Assembly: GCA_022316685.1 (NCBI GenBank)
Contig: JAKJHU010000005.1
Location: forward strand, 12,316,707 to 12,380,706
DNA length: 64,000 nucleotides
Direction of reading: 5' to 3'
Source: Progne subis subis
Lineage: Eukaryota; Chordata; Aves; Passeriformes; Hirundinidae
Shown one piece after another: positions 12,550-24,600 of the stretch; the stretch's first letter is position 1, and every line of letters starts with the position of its first letter. The position numbers and the translations under genes were made by a program. The notes under the pieces are model-generated. The model was not told the DNA's origin, searched no databases, and was given only the letters and a program-made list of their open reading frames with translations.

Positions 12550-13945
12550 CCCCATAAGAGAAAGTAAAATAGGTATGCTTGCTTTTTTCCTTCTTCAGGT
12601 AAGTCCACATAGAGACTCAATAGATCAAACAAGTGTCATACTGGCAGATGCCCTTAAGAAAGTTGTCATCCAAGTAAGCAGTTCCCTGTTTCGTCTCAGC
12701 AGATAAATCTATGTGCAAGTGTCTGGAGGGAGAACTGGTGTTCCTGTTGGCAGAGAACAGAGGAAAATAGATCTGTTATTAGTAACTTGTAGCTTCAGGT
12801 AAAAGGATGTCACTCAGTTTTCCTTGTACTAAGTACACAATTTTTTTGAATGCACAGCTACCAGTCATCCTCCATGTACCCTGCCCATTTCTACTTAACT
12901 TCACAGTGCATTTTCAAGGATTACCTTATATTTTTTACTGAACTTGAGCTAATTTCTCCTCTTTGTCCTTCTTCACTACCTCATCTTTCATTTGGATTTT
13001 CAGTCTTCTTAACCTCTATAACCATTTTAAAAGTGTAAACTGTAACAAAAAAGGTATGGAAATAAATTTTCTCTTCAACTTTTCCTAAGTTTGTTACAGA
13101 TGTGTGTTCACATAAGGATCTCCTTTTCAAGTTTTAAAAATTTCAGAGGTTGAAAGAGAACTTTTGAATCATTTGTAACCACACGTTACTCATGATAGCC
13201 CAAAAATTTGAAACTACAGTTAGTTTACTACGCAGTTCCTTCTGGTCGAGCTTGACTGACTCTTGCACTTATCCAAGCATGATGGCATCAGACTCTCTCA
13301 GCACAACACCTCAGAAAAAAACTCAAAACAACTTTATTGAAAAAAGCAATTGGAGCTTTAATTTACAGGCCAGCTACTTCTCTCAGAGGCACATGCTATA
13401 AATCTCTGTTGATTTCAAAGCAAACTGCTTTAATCAGGAAAGGAGAACAAAGTCTTGGAAACTACCTTCAAGTAACATTTCTCAGACTTGCCCATAGGAG
13501 GTTTGAAAAACCTGATGCTAAAGTGTGCTGGCATTACAAGTCACACCAAGGGTGGCATTTCTAATAAGCTTAGACAGAAAGCATTTACTAATGTTTTCTT
13601 ATTCTGTGTGGGATTCTAATCCTGAAGCTTGAACTCTGTGGCATCCTGTTTATTGATTGTAGTGTACAATTACAAGGTAGAACAACCATTGTTTCCTACA
13701 GCTGCATAGTTACATTTAGTTCTGCTCCTAACAAGACAATCCTTTTAAAATAAAGGTCAGACAATGGTCTTACAGTAGCAATTATACCATGCTTTCATCA
13801 TTTTAATGTAACAGCAGAACTACAAGGATAGAAAAATCCATATGATTTTAGCTTGCAAATACCACAAAAGAGATAAGAAATGTTTTATAGTAAATTCCAA
13901 CTACAAACATACCCACTTATTGTTTAAGGGAAGCTAAAACCAGGA

Positions 13946-13967
13946 TTTTTTTTTTTTTTTTTTTTTT
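13946..13967. repeat. Poly-T run
   Basis: Twenty-two consecutive T residues. No adjoining retroposon body was recognised. Confidence 0.85.
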
Positions 13968-15446
13968 GTAGATGTGTCTATAAAAAACATGTATGTACTG
14001 AAATTGCCTTGAAGAATTCAATCCCAGCACTAAAAAACTAAAACTTTCTAAAATATACTTAAGTATTTCAAGGAAAATTCAAGGATGATTCATTAATAAA
14101 TTTCAGACATTATAAACAACAGAAGACTGCTTATAGGGAGTACTGCTGTCAGTAGAGGAACAGGTAAAGGTAAGGTCAAACACCTGAAGTAAGAATATTA
14201 GAAATTATCATTGAGAACAATTCTACTTAAAAAGTTTACCAGTTGGCTTTTTACATACAATGTAAAGGCTAACAGCAATGAAGGCAGACCTTCATTTGGA
14301 TCATTCCTCACATATTGTTACTTTTTCTTTCCTGCAATAAAGCTCACTTTTCCAGCTTGCAAGAATAAGGCTGCAAAAACAGTTATTTCTCCCTTTCTGC
14401 TAACTCAGTAAAACAAAACTGAGCACAACACTCTAGGACTTCTTCTGTAATGTCTCTTTACTGTCTCTAGCAAATAACATAGGAAAATGAGCAATTTCGG
14501 TTCAAGCTTTTATAATTTGCTTTTAGCTCAACAGTTTAGATTTAGACCATCATATTAATTATCTTAAAAATCTGCAAAGACTTTAAATCAAAATTCTAGC
14601 CAATGCTTAAGATAACTTCTTCTATCCAAAGTAAGACTATGCAATACTGCAATAAAGACAATAAGATCAGTAGGCAGTTCTCTAGGCATAGGTCTTTGCC
14701 ACAGGTATATATGGAACTGGACACATTTTTCTGCAGGGGATGGTCCAGACTCACCACATGTACCCGTACTTGATAGCTACCAAAGCCTCAGTCTGCAGAA
14801 GCCCAGAAATGAAGGAGTAGCCAAGGTTTATTCCATACTGATTAAATCTAAATGTCTTCAATGTCTAATTGGCTACTGATATAAAAGATTTTGAAGAAAG
14901 ATATTCCACAGAGCTGAAATATGCCCCTTTATCACGTTGACAGCTTTTTTTCATCACATTCAGCTGCTAAGCATGACTTTTCCAGTTTCAGATCTTCTTT
15001 CTGTCAAGTTATGACCTCATTGCAGTCATATAATTTACACTTTTTTTTTCGTCTAAAGAAATGGAATTCTCATATCATCCTTGCATTTCAATAAAGAGTA
15101 ACTCCAGTTAGAAAAGTAAATTATTTCCTTACACTTTCTTCTGGTAGATCTTGGACAGTGAAGCTTAGCTTATTAACAATTTACACCAGCAATAGGAGAG
15201 ACATCTGAAGTCCACGCTGGCACAAACTATACAGAAACTCCGTTTTCTCTCTAAAAACATGCATGTGACTTAGAAAAGAACAGCTCAGTCAAAGAAAGCT
15301 TTGCACTGGAAATGTTAAATGAGAACAAGCAGAACAGAGATAACTGCACATGCACAATTGCACCACAATTGTGTTCCAGCACAAAAGTTCAAGCAATTTT
15401 AAATATCTACCACCTTACCTGGGAGGATAATGAAAACCCTGGTAGG

Positions 15447-15502
15447 GAAAAAAACAAAACAAAAAACAAACAAACAAAAACACCAAACAAAAAAACCAAA
15501 CA
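15447..15502. repeat. A/C-rich low-complexity tract
   Basis: Irregular AAAC, AAAAAC and CC interruptions in an A-rich run. It is the reverse-strand counterpart of the G/T tracts seen elsewhere in the window. Confidence 0.75.
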
Positions 15503-15593
15503 CTAGTTACTTGCAACTGTTGCAGAAGAAACTTACATAGCTATGCTTTCTGTATACTTGCATGTTCCTGTTCTAATGTGTTTACTGAAATCA

Positions 15594-16245
15594 TGTTGGA
15601 GTCCAGGGCATTCCTTTGGTCACCCTGGAGGGTCAGAGACCTGGCCAGAGAAGTCTGAGACCCTGGCACAGAGCCCAGGAAGACACTGGCTTTGATCCCA
15701 GACCGTGGGAAAGGCTTCCAACAACTGAGAGGTGAATTACAGGCCACAAGAGTGTGAAAGATAGGAGTTTAGCTTATCACAGGGTGAAAAATCATAGTTT
15801 TAGGTTCTTTAGTATGGAAGTGGATGGGAACAAGATGGACGATTCTGGGCATTGTCTCCTGCTTCTTTCTTTTTCACTCACTCCATTATCTGCAGTGATG
15901 GTGGCACAAAGTAGTTTAAGGAGATTGGGTCAGAGTAGAGATGACCTGTTTAATACAGGTAGTAGGTAGTGGCAAGTAACTATAAATAAAGAACACACAA
16001 CAATTAATATAAAAGACAGCAGCCTCCCAGAGGGAGGGACTTTTGCCTAATGCCCGAGCAGCTGCACAGACCTTGGCTGGGCACAGAAAGAATTGTAAGA
16101 TAAGAAATAATAAACAAAGCACGAAACCTTGAGAAATCAGAACTTGAAGACTCCATTTCTTTCTTGTGTCTGGCTCGGGGCTTTTCAGAAGGCAAAGGAC
16201 TTCAAGACCACCATAATCTCGAGAGAGTAATACTCGAGAAAAACA
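15594..16245 (+). mobile_element. Endogenous retrovirus LTR, probably solo
   Basis: The block starts TGTTGGAGTCCAGGGCATTC and carries the CTTTGGTCACCCTGGAGGGTC segment that I associate with a songbird LTR family. A poly(A) signal AATAAA lies at 16109-16114, followed by a short R/U5-like part with TTTCTTTCTTGTGTCTGGCTC. A perfect 7-bp inverted repeat (TCTCGAG at 16217-16223, CTCGAGA at 16233-16239) lies near the proposed end, which is placed at a CA. I found no matching target-site duplication, so the right border is uncertain. No gag, pol or env remnant is next to it, hence solo. It resembles avian ERV LTRs in general; the class is not certain. Confidence 0.65.
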
Positions 16246-17499
16246 GATACTATAATGACAATATTTGCTCTTTACACTATTAACTCTATTTTGTAAGAGA
16301 ATATCCTCCTGACATAGCAGTTAGTTTTTTCTACGAACCATTAGATTTCTCTCTGGATGCCCTAGAAAAAAATTACTCAATTCAATTACAGTGTATATAG
16401 TTAGGATAAAACAAGTAAAAAAAAAAAGTGATCTCTTGAGTGTAATGCTCAAATTCTACAGGAAGAAACACTGTCCTTCTTGAATGTTATTAGGCATCAC
16501 TATCTGCATGCTTCAAGCTAGGCATGAGCACATGCTCACTAGTTTAAATAAGCCATTGGTTAGACCACCTGCAAGAGGTGTTGATCAGAACTGATTAAAA
16601 AGAATTGTTACAAATCAATTTCTTCCTCCTCTGAGAATGACACCTGTGTAGGCTTACAAATACAATTATAAACATTTAATAAATAAAATTGCACAGAAAA
16701 TATTAAAAAAAACCAATAAAATCACAGGGTATGAAGGTCAACCATGCATTGCCCTCTTTTGAAAGCATGAGAAGAAGAGAGTAAGCTGAATCTCAATCTT
16801 ACCTCCAAAATTCACAGAACACAACTGTATAATTTAAAACCTCATACACAATCTGAAATTTGGCATGTGCCCAGCTGGCCAGAAAACCTTGACCAAGCTG
16901 AGTATTGAGCTTCATATGCATCCAGTCGGTAAAATTAAATTGACAAGAAACTAACCTGCAATCTGCAAAAATATCAGTCTCTTGAATAGCCTATATAAAG
17001 CCAATGTGAGGATAGTACAGAGATAAGTCAAATGCAAGAAAGTAGACAAACAGCATAAAAAACTAAAAAAGCTTAATGTATTTACTTTTCCCAAATTTTA
17101 AAAAAAGCTTTGAAATGCAATCTTGTCTTGGTTTAACTGTATTAAAAACCACGTTAAAAAAGACATATTAAGATTTATTCTTGTGCCCTCCAAATAGAAG
17201 ATACTGAGAAAGTGGCTTCTGATGAAAGCTTTCCCTGAGCCACAGTTTTCCTGGCGTGCTGGTGGTGCTCACCGAATGCTTTACAACTGCATCCCAAAAT
17301 GGAAACTTGTACCAGCAGTTGAACTTCACAGGTTAAATGTCTGAAAATGCCCTACTGGCTCCTGACTTTTTGGGAACACAGCCTATAGTCTCGTCTCCAC
17401 TTCGGACGGTAAAGAAGCATGACACAAACATTTGCTCAAAAGCCTCATGAAGGAGAAACAATTCTATGGAGCTTGATAAAAGCGTCGTGAGCCATCAGG
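16246..17499. other. Intergenic gap before CpG island 2
   Basis: AT-rich sequence without a recognisable gene, RNA or transposon. The last few hundred bases become gradually richer in CpG towards the island. Confidence 0.6.
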
Positions 17500-18310
17500 A
17501 GCAGGTACCTCAACTCGAACCCTGGCCTCGGTCATCCAGCCGTCGACAGACCGCTGAGTAACGCTGAGGGCAGCTCTAAAAGGGGAAAAGATGATGGCGA
17601 AAGATGCTATTGCGTTTTCGCTCTGCACTTACAGTCCTGAAGGTTTATTCCTCCCCTTGCTGCCCCAAAAGCCTACAAGGCGGTCCCGGCTCCCCGCGGA
17701 GGCTGATCTCCAGCCCCCGACAGCGAGCCCAGCTCTTTGCGCCCCCAACAGCGGCACGCGTCGGGCGGTCCCATTACTCGTCGTTCAGGTGCTTCCAGCC
17801 GGCTGCCAAAGCCCCGGAGCCCGGCATTATGCCGGGAAAATAGCGACCTTCCCCGGTAACTTTCCGTACCGAGCCCGGCAGTAGAGCTCCCCGGGCCCGC
17901 AGCCCCTCGGGCCGCCGCTCGGCCCCGCCGCTCCCGCGCCGCAATGGCGCCACCTGCCGGGCAAGGAGATCGCCACCCCTCGGGCAGCCTGGGCCGCCTG
18001 CACATTTCTCTTTTATTCCTTTTTTGTTTGTTTGTTTTTGGAAATACGGTTCCCTTCCCTGCTCTCGGCATTCCTTGTTTCCCTGCTCACATGACCCCCC
18101 TGCACGCGTACCGCTGAGGGCAGTGTGGGCGCAGCCGGGAGCCAGCAGCTCCCCGCGGCGTTTGCTGCAGGTACCTCGCAGTACAAGTCTACAAGCAGGC
18201 GAGTCCCTGAGCGTCCTCCACTCCCGGCCCTCCCAAAAATCAGCGCATCCCCCCCAGCAGCACGGCTTTAACTACGCACCTGAGAAGAGGCGGCTGGTTC
18301 ATTAGCCAAT
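17500..18310. promoter_or_regulatory. Orphan CpG island 2
   Basis: About 0.8 kb is GC- and CpG-rich, with its core at about 17.69-18.0 kb, and sits roughly 8 kb upstream of SCAF8. No exon with a convincing protein start is visible on either strand. The open frames of 79 to 132 codons across it are proline, arginine and glycine rich, as expected from composition. It could be an alternative SCAF8 promoter, the start of a long non-coding RNA, or an enhancer-type island. A CTCF-like core lies at 17947-17960. Confidence 0.6.
17947..17960 (-). promoter_or_regulatory. CTCF-like binding motif in CpG island 2
   Basis: On the minus strand the sequence is CCGGCAGGTGGCGC, matching the CTCF core at all but one position and differing from the site at 9517-9530 by one base. 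Both point the same way. Binding is not demonstrable from sequence. Confidence 0.5.
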
Positions 18311-18359
18311 CTTTTTATCGCTCTCTGCCGTTTCCCACCGGTGAAAGTGATTTTAAAAA

Positions 18360-18600
18360 AGCCCAATCAAAATAACCCCACTATTCTGCTAGTAATCTAT
18401 ATTAATAAAAGATTGCCTTTACTCGCATGCTGCTATGCTAATTATATATGCCAAAGCCAGATTATTAGCATATGATTTGCACTTCAGCCGCAGTTTTTTG
18501 CTGGTTTTTATTCAATTTAGGTACACACCCCCAGCGTGCTTTGCATGCTGATGACCATAACTTGTGAATTCAGCTTTTGCCCATCATAACTGCCATGTTC
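18360..18600. promoter_or_regulatory. Candidate enhancer: POU/homeodomain motif cluster
   Basis: Just outside CpG island 2 is a dense group of octamer-like and homeodomain-like words, including ATGCTAATTATATATG, ATGATTTGCAC and TTTGCATGCTGATG, in sequence with few simple repeats. This texture is typical of conserved non-coding elements. Conservation itself cannot be judged here, so the call is tentative. Confidence 0.3.
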
Positions 18601-21600
18601 ACACAGAGCACTGCTGAAATAAATGCAAGTGGTGAATCACCTTTTCTAGAGACGTCCCGCACTATCTCCTCCTAGTCGTTTATGGAGAAATTATACAAAG
18701 TGTAAATAGATATGAAATGAGAACCTAGCAGTTTATTCGTGCCTTTATAAACTCATTATTTTTCTTATTTTAATGCCTCAGTTTCCTCTTTTAAATTTTT
18801 TGTTGCATTCTGAGTAAATATGGTTCAGTCACAACCTACCTAAAACCTAGGAAAATCGTTGCATCTTAGACAACACATAGAGATGGGATTCCAGTCTTAA
18901 TTTTGGCCTCTCAAAGCTCCTAGTTCTAAGCATTGGTGAATTTTCAGACTTCTTTATACAACTCTGTACCCCCTGATTTAGCATCAGGTAGGGCTGTGTC
19001 TGTAATACAGTGTAACCAGGCTGAGACTATGCATGAATAAAGTGCATTATAACCACAGGCATAAAATCTATCAGCTATAGCACCTGTATTTGCTTAAAAG
19101 CTCTGACAATCCTGTAATGAAAACATTAATAAAGAGAACCCTAGCACGAGTAATTTCTGCCTGCTGGGTTCTCTTCAAAGTGTGGCAAATGACAATCTAA
19201 GTATTTTTTAAAAAAAAAAAAACCACCCACCAAAAAAACCCCCAAAAACAACAACAAAAAAACACCTCCCCTCCCTCCCCCCCAAAAAAAAAAAAAAACC
19301 CACCAAAAAACCCCTCAAGTTCTCTCTGTGTTCAGTACCCAACAAGTTATAACCAATGCTAGAAAACTGGCAACAATAATCAAAATAAAAGGAGAATCTT
19401 AAGTAACAAATGCTATGGCAGGCAACAATAAAAAGGAAACAAGCCTATGCTACAGTGCAAAAATACTCCCAATATATTTAAGCTTACAGTTACATGTTCA
19501 TGATCTAGTAAAAAGGTAATATATGGCATTTGGATCTTCTAAGCATGCTGAGTAGCTGTAAGTGATAATTACTATAAGTCTAATTCCTACATTCCTAGTG
19601 GAATCAAGTTTTGAAAGAGAAAAAGAAGTACAATATCTCTAACTCAACTATGTTAGTTAAAAAACTTACACTAGAATTCTCTCTGGGGAAAAAAAAATCA
19701 AGACAAAAAATAAAAAAGCATTTTATACAAAAGTTTGGTCCTAATAAGTCAGTACAGTAATTCTTCTCAAATCTAACACCAAACTGTCAGCCTGAGTTGG
19801 TGGATCTGAGCAATCCTCTGAAGTTTTACAGAAAGGAACAAAGTGGCATCCAATTATAGGATCAGACTGCAAGACTGTAACTGATGTTGACAATTCCCTA
19901 GGATTTCTCTTCAAATCTATTTGAAAAAAGATTGGCTAGACTTGGAACACAAGGATTCAGTCATGGGCAAAGCTAAGTTTCATGCTTCTGTTGCTAGAGA
20001 GACTAAAACAAGCAACAACTGTTCGTCTAATAGGGAAGGTACAATAAATGCTATTGTGCACAGTTTCTTTATCAGAAGTCAGACGTAGTCCTTAAAATTT
20101 TGGTAAGTTTCCAGTGTCATCCTTCACACAGAGTTACCTACCAAGAAATTAGTATTGAGTTTTCATCTGCTGTGACTTATTACATATTGTTCTTTCTCTA
20201 ATACCTGCACAACATATGAGCTTTGAGATTTGAGGAAGACCTGGAGGAAACTGGAAAGAATACTACAGAAGAAAAATAGCTTCAGAAAACAGGTTAATGC
20301 TAATTAGACTGTAGTTAAATACAAGCAAACCAAACCCATTAAAAAATAATGATATTTAGATCACTAATTCTGCGTAATTTCTGTCCAGAGACCACTTCTA
20401 TGTAAGCCTTACTGCACCGAGTAAAGAAATAAAAATAGCTTGCATGCATTTTACCATTATTATTAGCATGGCTAAATTCCATTATCTTGAAAGAGTGGTG
20501 CATGTGGGTTTTTAGGCACCATTACTAGTAATACACTGTATCTCCAAAAACTTGACTTTCAAAACCATAAAGTAACACGTTACATTTCCAGGTGAGCAAA
20601 AGACATAACTTCACTTCACAGTTAATGCTAGGTTTTGTGGAAAAGAGAAACACCTTATCAGTTTTCCCAAGGAGGCATATAAGATAATTGCATAGGGAAT
20701 AAAGAGATGGATTTAATCTGTTCATATCTAAGGAACATGTTGAAGAGTAAATGCCTGAGCAAAATGCATGACAAAATTAAGGTATGGAATAAATATTGTT
20801 TCGAGAATAGAAGTGTTTTGTTTTAACAAAAGCCTTAAATAAAAGCTACACCTAAGTTATAAAGAACACACTACAGGACAATCACTCTGTTTCTGCTAGG
20901 TGTCTATCCTTTTTTCCTATTCTCTTTTTGGTAAGTTCCCTGAAAATGTTGAGCACTTACCTTAAAAGCCTCTCCTAGAATAGGTAAGAAAATTAATGCC
21001 CAATATTAACAGATTTAGACCACTGTACAAGGAATGGATTTAGCCTAGCACGCAGCATTTCCCTGTGCTAAAACACAGCAGTATGTATCATGAAGTATGA
21101 GAAACCAGGGAGGGTGCTCTGGTCAATTCAAACAGAGGAGCTGTAGTACCCTGTCTCTAGAGAGATAGACACCAGAAAAATTGCAACACAGACACATAAT
21201 CATAAATAAAGTTTACATTAAAAAGAAAGAAAAAAAAGTAGAAAAGCTTTTCCAGAGCTTCTTTTGCATTTGAAAGCTTAAACAAGGGCCTTTTCCCCCT
21301 GTCTTTTTGACTACATCTTCAGCTACATCTTTCTTATCCAGTCTATCACAGTAGTACAAAGGCTTCCTCAGTCGAAGGCAGAATAAGTGAAAGTGGGTCA
21401 GAGCTTCCTTAGGCACAAGAAACAAGAGATGGGCTCACCCTCTGCCTAAGTTCCCACCACAAAAAAACTAAACAAAAACAAACAAACAAAAAACACCCAA
21501 CTTTTTTTTTAACTCTATGTAATTAGTATGCACAGCTGTGCCTATGGAAGATAACTGCTTGTGTCCTGCTACTTCTTAGAAGAGAACCAAGGAAAAAAAA

Positions 21601-24600
21601 ATCTGCTTAACACACTACCTTGACACCTAGAGCACTTTTCTTGCCTCAGACACGAGTTTCTAACAACAGCTGCTTCTCTGAAAACACCTGAGGTACTTTA
21701 ATCACTTCAGTCATGTCAGTCAGACACCTCCTTGACTGATAAGCACAGGCAGACTTAGCTCAGGAAAAATAACTCTATCCTGATTATTTATCACAGCCTT
21801 GGAAAGTACTACTGAGCCACAAGTAAGCATCTTTTGGTGTACTAGTTTATAACTCTGTATATTAAATGCTTCTTGACCTTACTGTGGCAGACCCTAAGCT
21901 ACAACTCTTGGAGTCTGGCTTGACACAAGGTCCAGCTTTTCTTGCCATGGAGTTGCAATCACTGGAAGAGAGAAAAGAGTAAAATTAAGTTGCTCTTCCA
22001 TTTCAGTTCCCCTTGTTTTCTTGAGTTTGGGCACTTATATTAGAAGGTTAACGAGTTAAGCCAATTAAAAATTCTGTAATAGCAAAAGAGCTCATAATAA
22101 AAGTATCAATGGTTTGAAAGTTCTTTAAAATTAAACACTTTAAACTATTAGCATATTTAGATAAGAATCCTGCAGTAATCAAAATAGCAGCTCTTTTCTC
22201 ATTGCAATCAAGATATATACTAAACATTTTACAGCTTTATTGCATTTATTATAGCGGGAACAAAACACTAGATTAAGTACATAAACCACCTTGTTTTCCT
22301 GCTTGGCTTATCTTCTAAGTGGTGGTGTGAAAAAACTCACCTAAAATGGCTAACTTAATCTTCTTGGTGAGAATAAGATACATTTGACAGAAAACTGCTT
22401 AGGGTAGTTTATTGAAAAGGGATGATGAACTTATTTCAGAGGATACACTATTAAAAAAGGTTTTTATTGCCTTATTTAAGCAGGTTAGAGGAGTTTGTTT
22501 GCTTTAGTGTAGGGGTCGGTTGATTTGTTTTTGTCTTTGCTTTTCTCTTTCCTTAAAAATCAAAGTCCTGGTTCTGAAGTTTTGCAGCTAAGATGTTTTT
22601 GGTACGCATGCTTATGTTAATAGAAGATACGGCTTATCTACTTCTACTTGAAAGATGCAGTTGGTTTAGGGACAGAGGAGAACATGCTGTGGCTCTGTTG
22701 AAGAATACGTTAGTCTGCAAGTCCTGTACAGAAAGAAAAGATGCTAATGGTTGCAGCTACTGTATTACTGGTAGCCTTCCATGCTGTGCTGCTACATAGG
22801 CTTCTTGTTTGTCACTGATCAAGATGTCTTTGTCTCAAAGCCCTACAAAAACAAATGAAGTGGCTTACAAAAACTGAGCATGTTAGAAAATGAACAAGGA
22901 AAGGGAAGTGCTAAGATTGTCTAGGGAAAGAATTTGCATTCAAGGCAGAAAAAGAAAAAAAACAACAAACCCTTGTGCTATTTAGTGAGCTCTTGCATAG
23001 TTTAATCAGTATGTGGCTTGTGTGACAAGTAAAAAAAATTCTGATTAGTACTTTCAATTTAGGTTCCTATAGGGACTTGATATAGTAGAGTTGGCTTTTA
23101 TTGTAAGGTTCAGAGTTTTTTAGTAGCTTGCATTGCTCAAGCTGTCTATGTGCTCTGTGTACTTGTCACGTTCTGTCATCTCTGAAAGCCGAGATGGAGC
23201 TGTCTGGAGTTGTAAATAATGAAACTTTAGGCCCTGACGTTTACAGTAATATATAAGAGGAGTAAAAATTACCGGAGAAAAACTATTTCTCCCTGATGTA
23301 AAATAGAGAATTTCACATGGAATTATTGACCTATTTTCAAAGGTGGCATTGTTTTTAACCTAACTGAGTATTATTGAATTCTATTACCTGTGAGATAATA
23401 CTTCCTGGAGTCTTGAGGTTTTTTTTCCTTTTTCTTTGATATCTCCATGAAAATAGTGAAAGTGTGATGTAGAAAGTTATTAATATTTCTATAGAGGTAT
23501 CTAGTTCATTACAACATAGGAGGAGTTTAGAGAAACTAGCTGAATTCAAGCAAAACTTGATATCTGTTAAAATACAGTTATAGTTCAGTTATCAAATGTA
23601 ACCTTAATGATAAAAAATTAAGCAATATAGTCCTTGTTTCAGTTACCTCCTTTTGAAATAGAGCTGTGACTATTACATGGGCACACTCCTTGTAGCGTTT
23701 GAGCTTTTTATATAGGGGTTTGCAAACCCGGTGTTACACCCTTCACTGCAGATTTTTATGACAGGTTTTTCATCTTGAGAGCTAGTTTCTTTTTCTCATG
23801 GAGAATAAGCTGTCACCAAGAGTCATTCTAAGAGTAGTAGGAGTTGAACATTTAGTTATAAATCGGCATTTTTTCTCAGGTGTGTAGTTGTCTCTTATGG
23901 GGATTGGGCTGCCCCCAGGAGAGTGTTGGGTGCAGGTGTCAGACCTCTGGTGTCATAATGTTCAAGCTGCCCTGGGGTAGGGACCAGCACTCAGGTAAGA
24001 TGCAGAGGCGACTGCTTGAGTTAGCTAGCCCTCAATAGCTGAGTCTTTTTGCCAAAATCCAGCTGTCAGTGAAAACTCTGTGTAATGCCTACCCAATTTT
24101 TCTATAACCCTTAAGCCAGAGCACCTCCCCATCTCTTTTTCTGCCTGTGCCACTGAGGGTCAATTAAGGCTGTTTACAGAGAGCAGATCAGAATGGGTTT
24201 TCAGCCTTGGTTATCTGGATATCCTCATCCAATGACCCTAAAGACAGGATGGCTGTTACACTTATAAATTCAGTCCCTCTTATTCTCAGTAAAACTTGTG
24301 TATTCTTTCTCTTAAAGGACTTGCATGTTACTTGTGTTCTGTTCCTTTAAAATAAAACCAAGAATATTCTGCTGACTAATGCTTATGTGATTGAGCAAAA
24401 TGAGAGAACAGAACAAATCTTGACATGCACACTGTAAAATCTGTTATAGGCACCTATAGCGGTTCATGAGTGTGTTCCAATTTGCTTTCCCTCCTTCAAC
24501 TTTGGAAGTAGATAACACAATGTTAGTGTGTTAGATGTGAAAAGGTCCCTTGACATCACATGGCTAATTGGGGCTCCTGGGTGAATAAGATCTGGCCTTT

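Larger units (their letters stand above)
9980..15593. other. Intergenic stretch between the SCAF8 promoter and an LTR
   Basis: No gene, RNA gene or clear transposon was recognised. The stretch contains G/T-rich low-complexity tracts near 11.35 and 12.5 kb, an AAAC microsatellite near 10.83 kb, a 22-T run at 13946-13967, and an A/C-rich tract at 15447-15502. The open frames here are short and lack family features. Confidence 0.6.

Noticed and set aside
17505..17545. Possible tRNA T-arm (GGTTCGAG on the minus strand)
   Set aside because: The flanking bases do not pair into a T-stem or acceptor stem, so no cloverleaf can be drawn.
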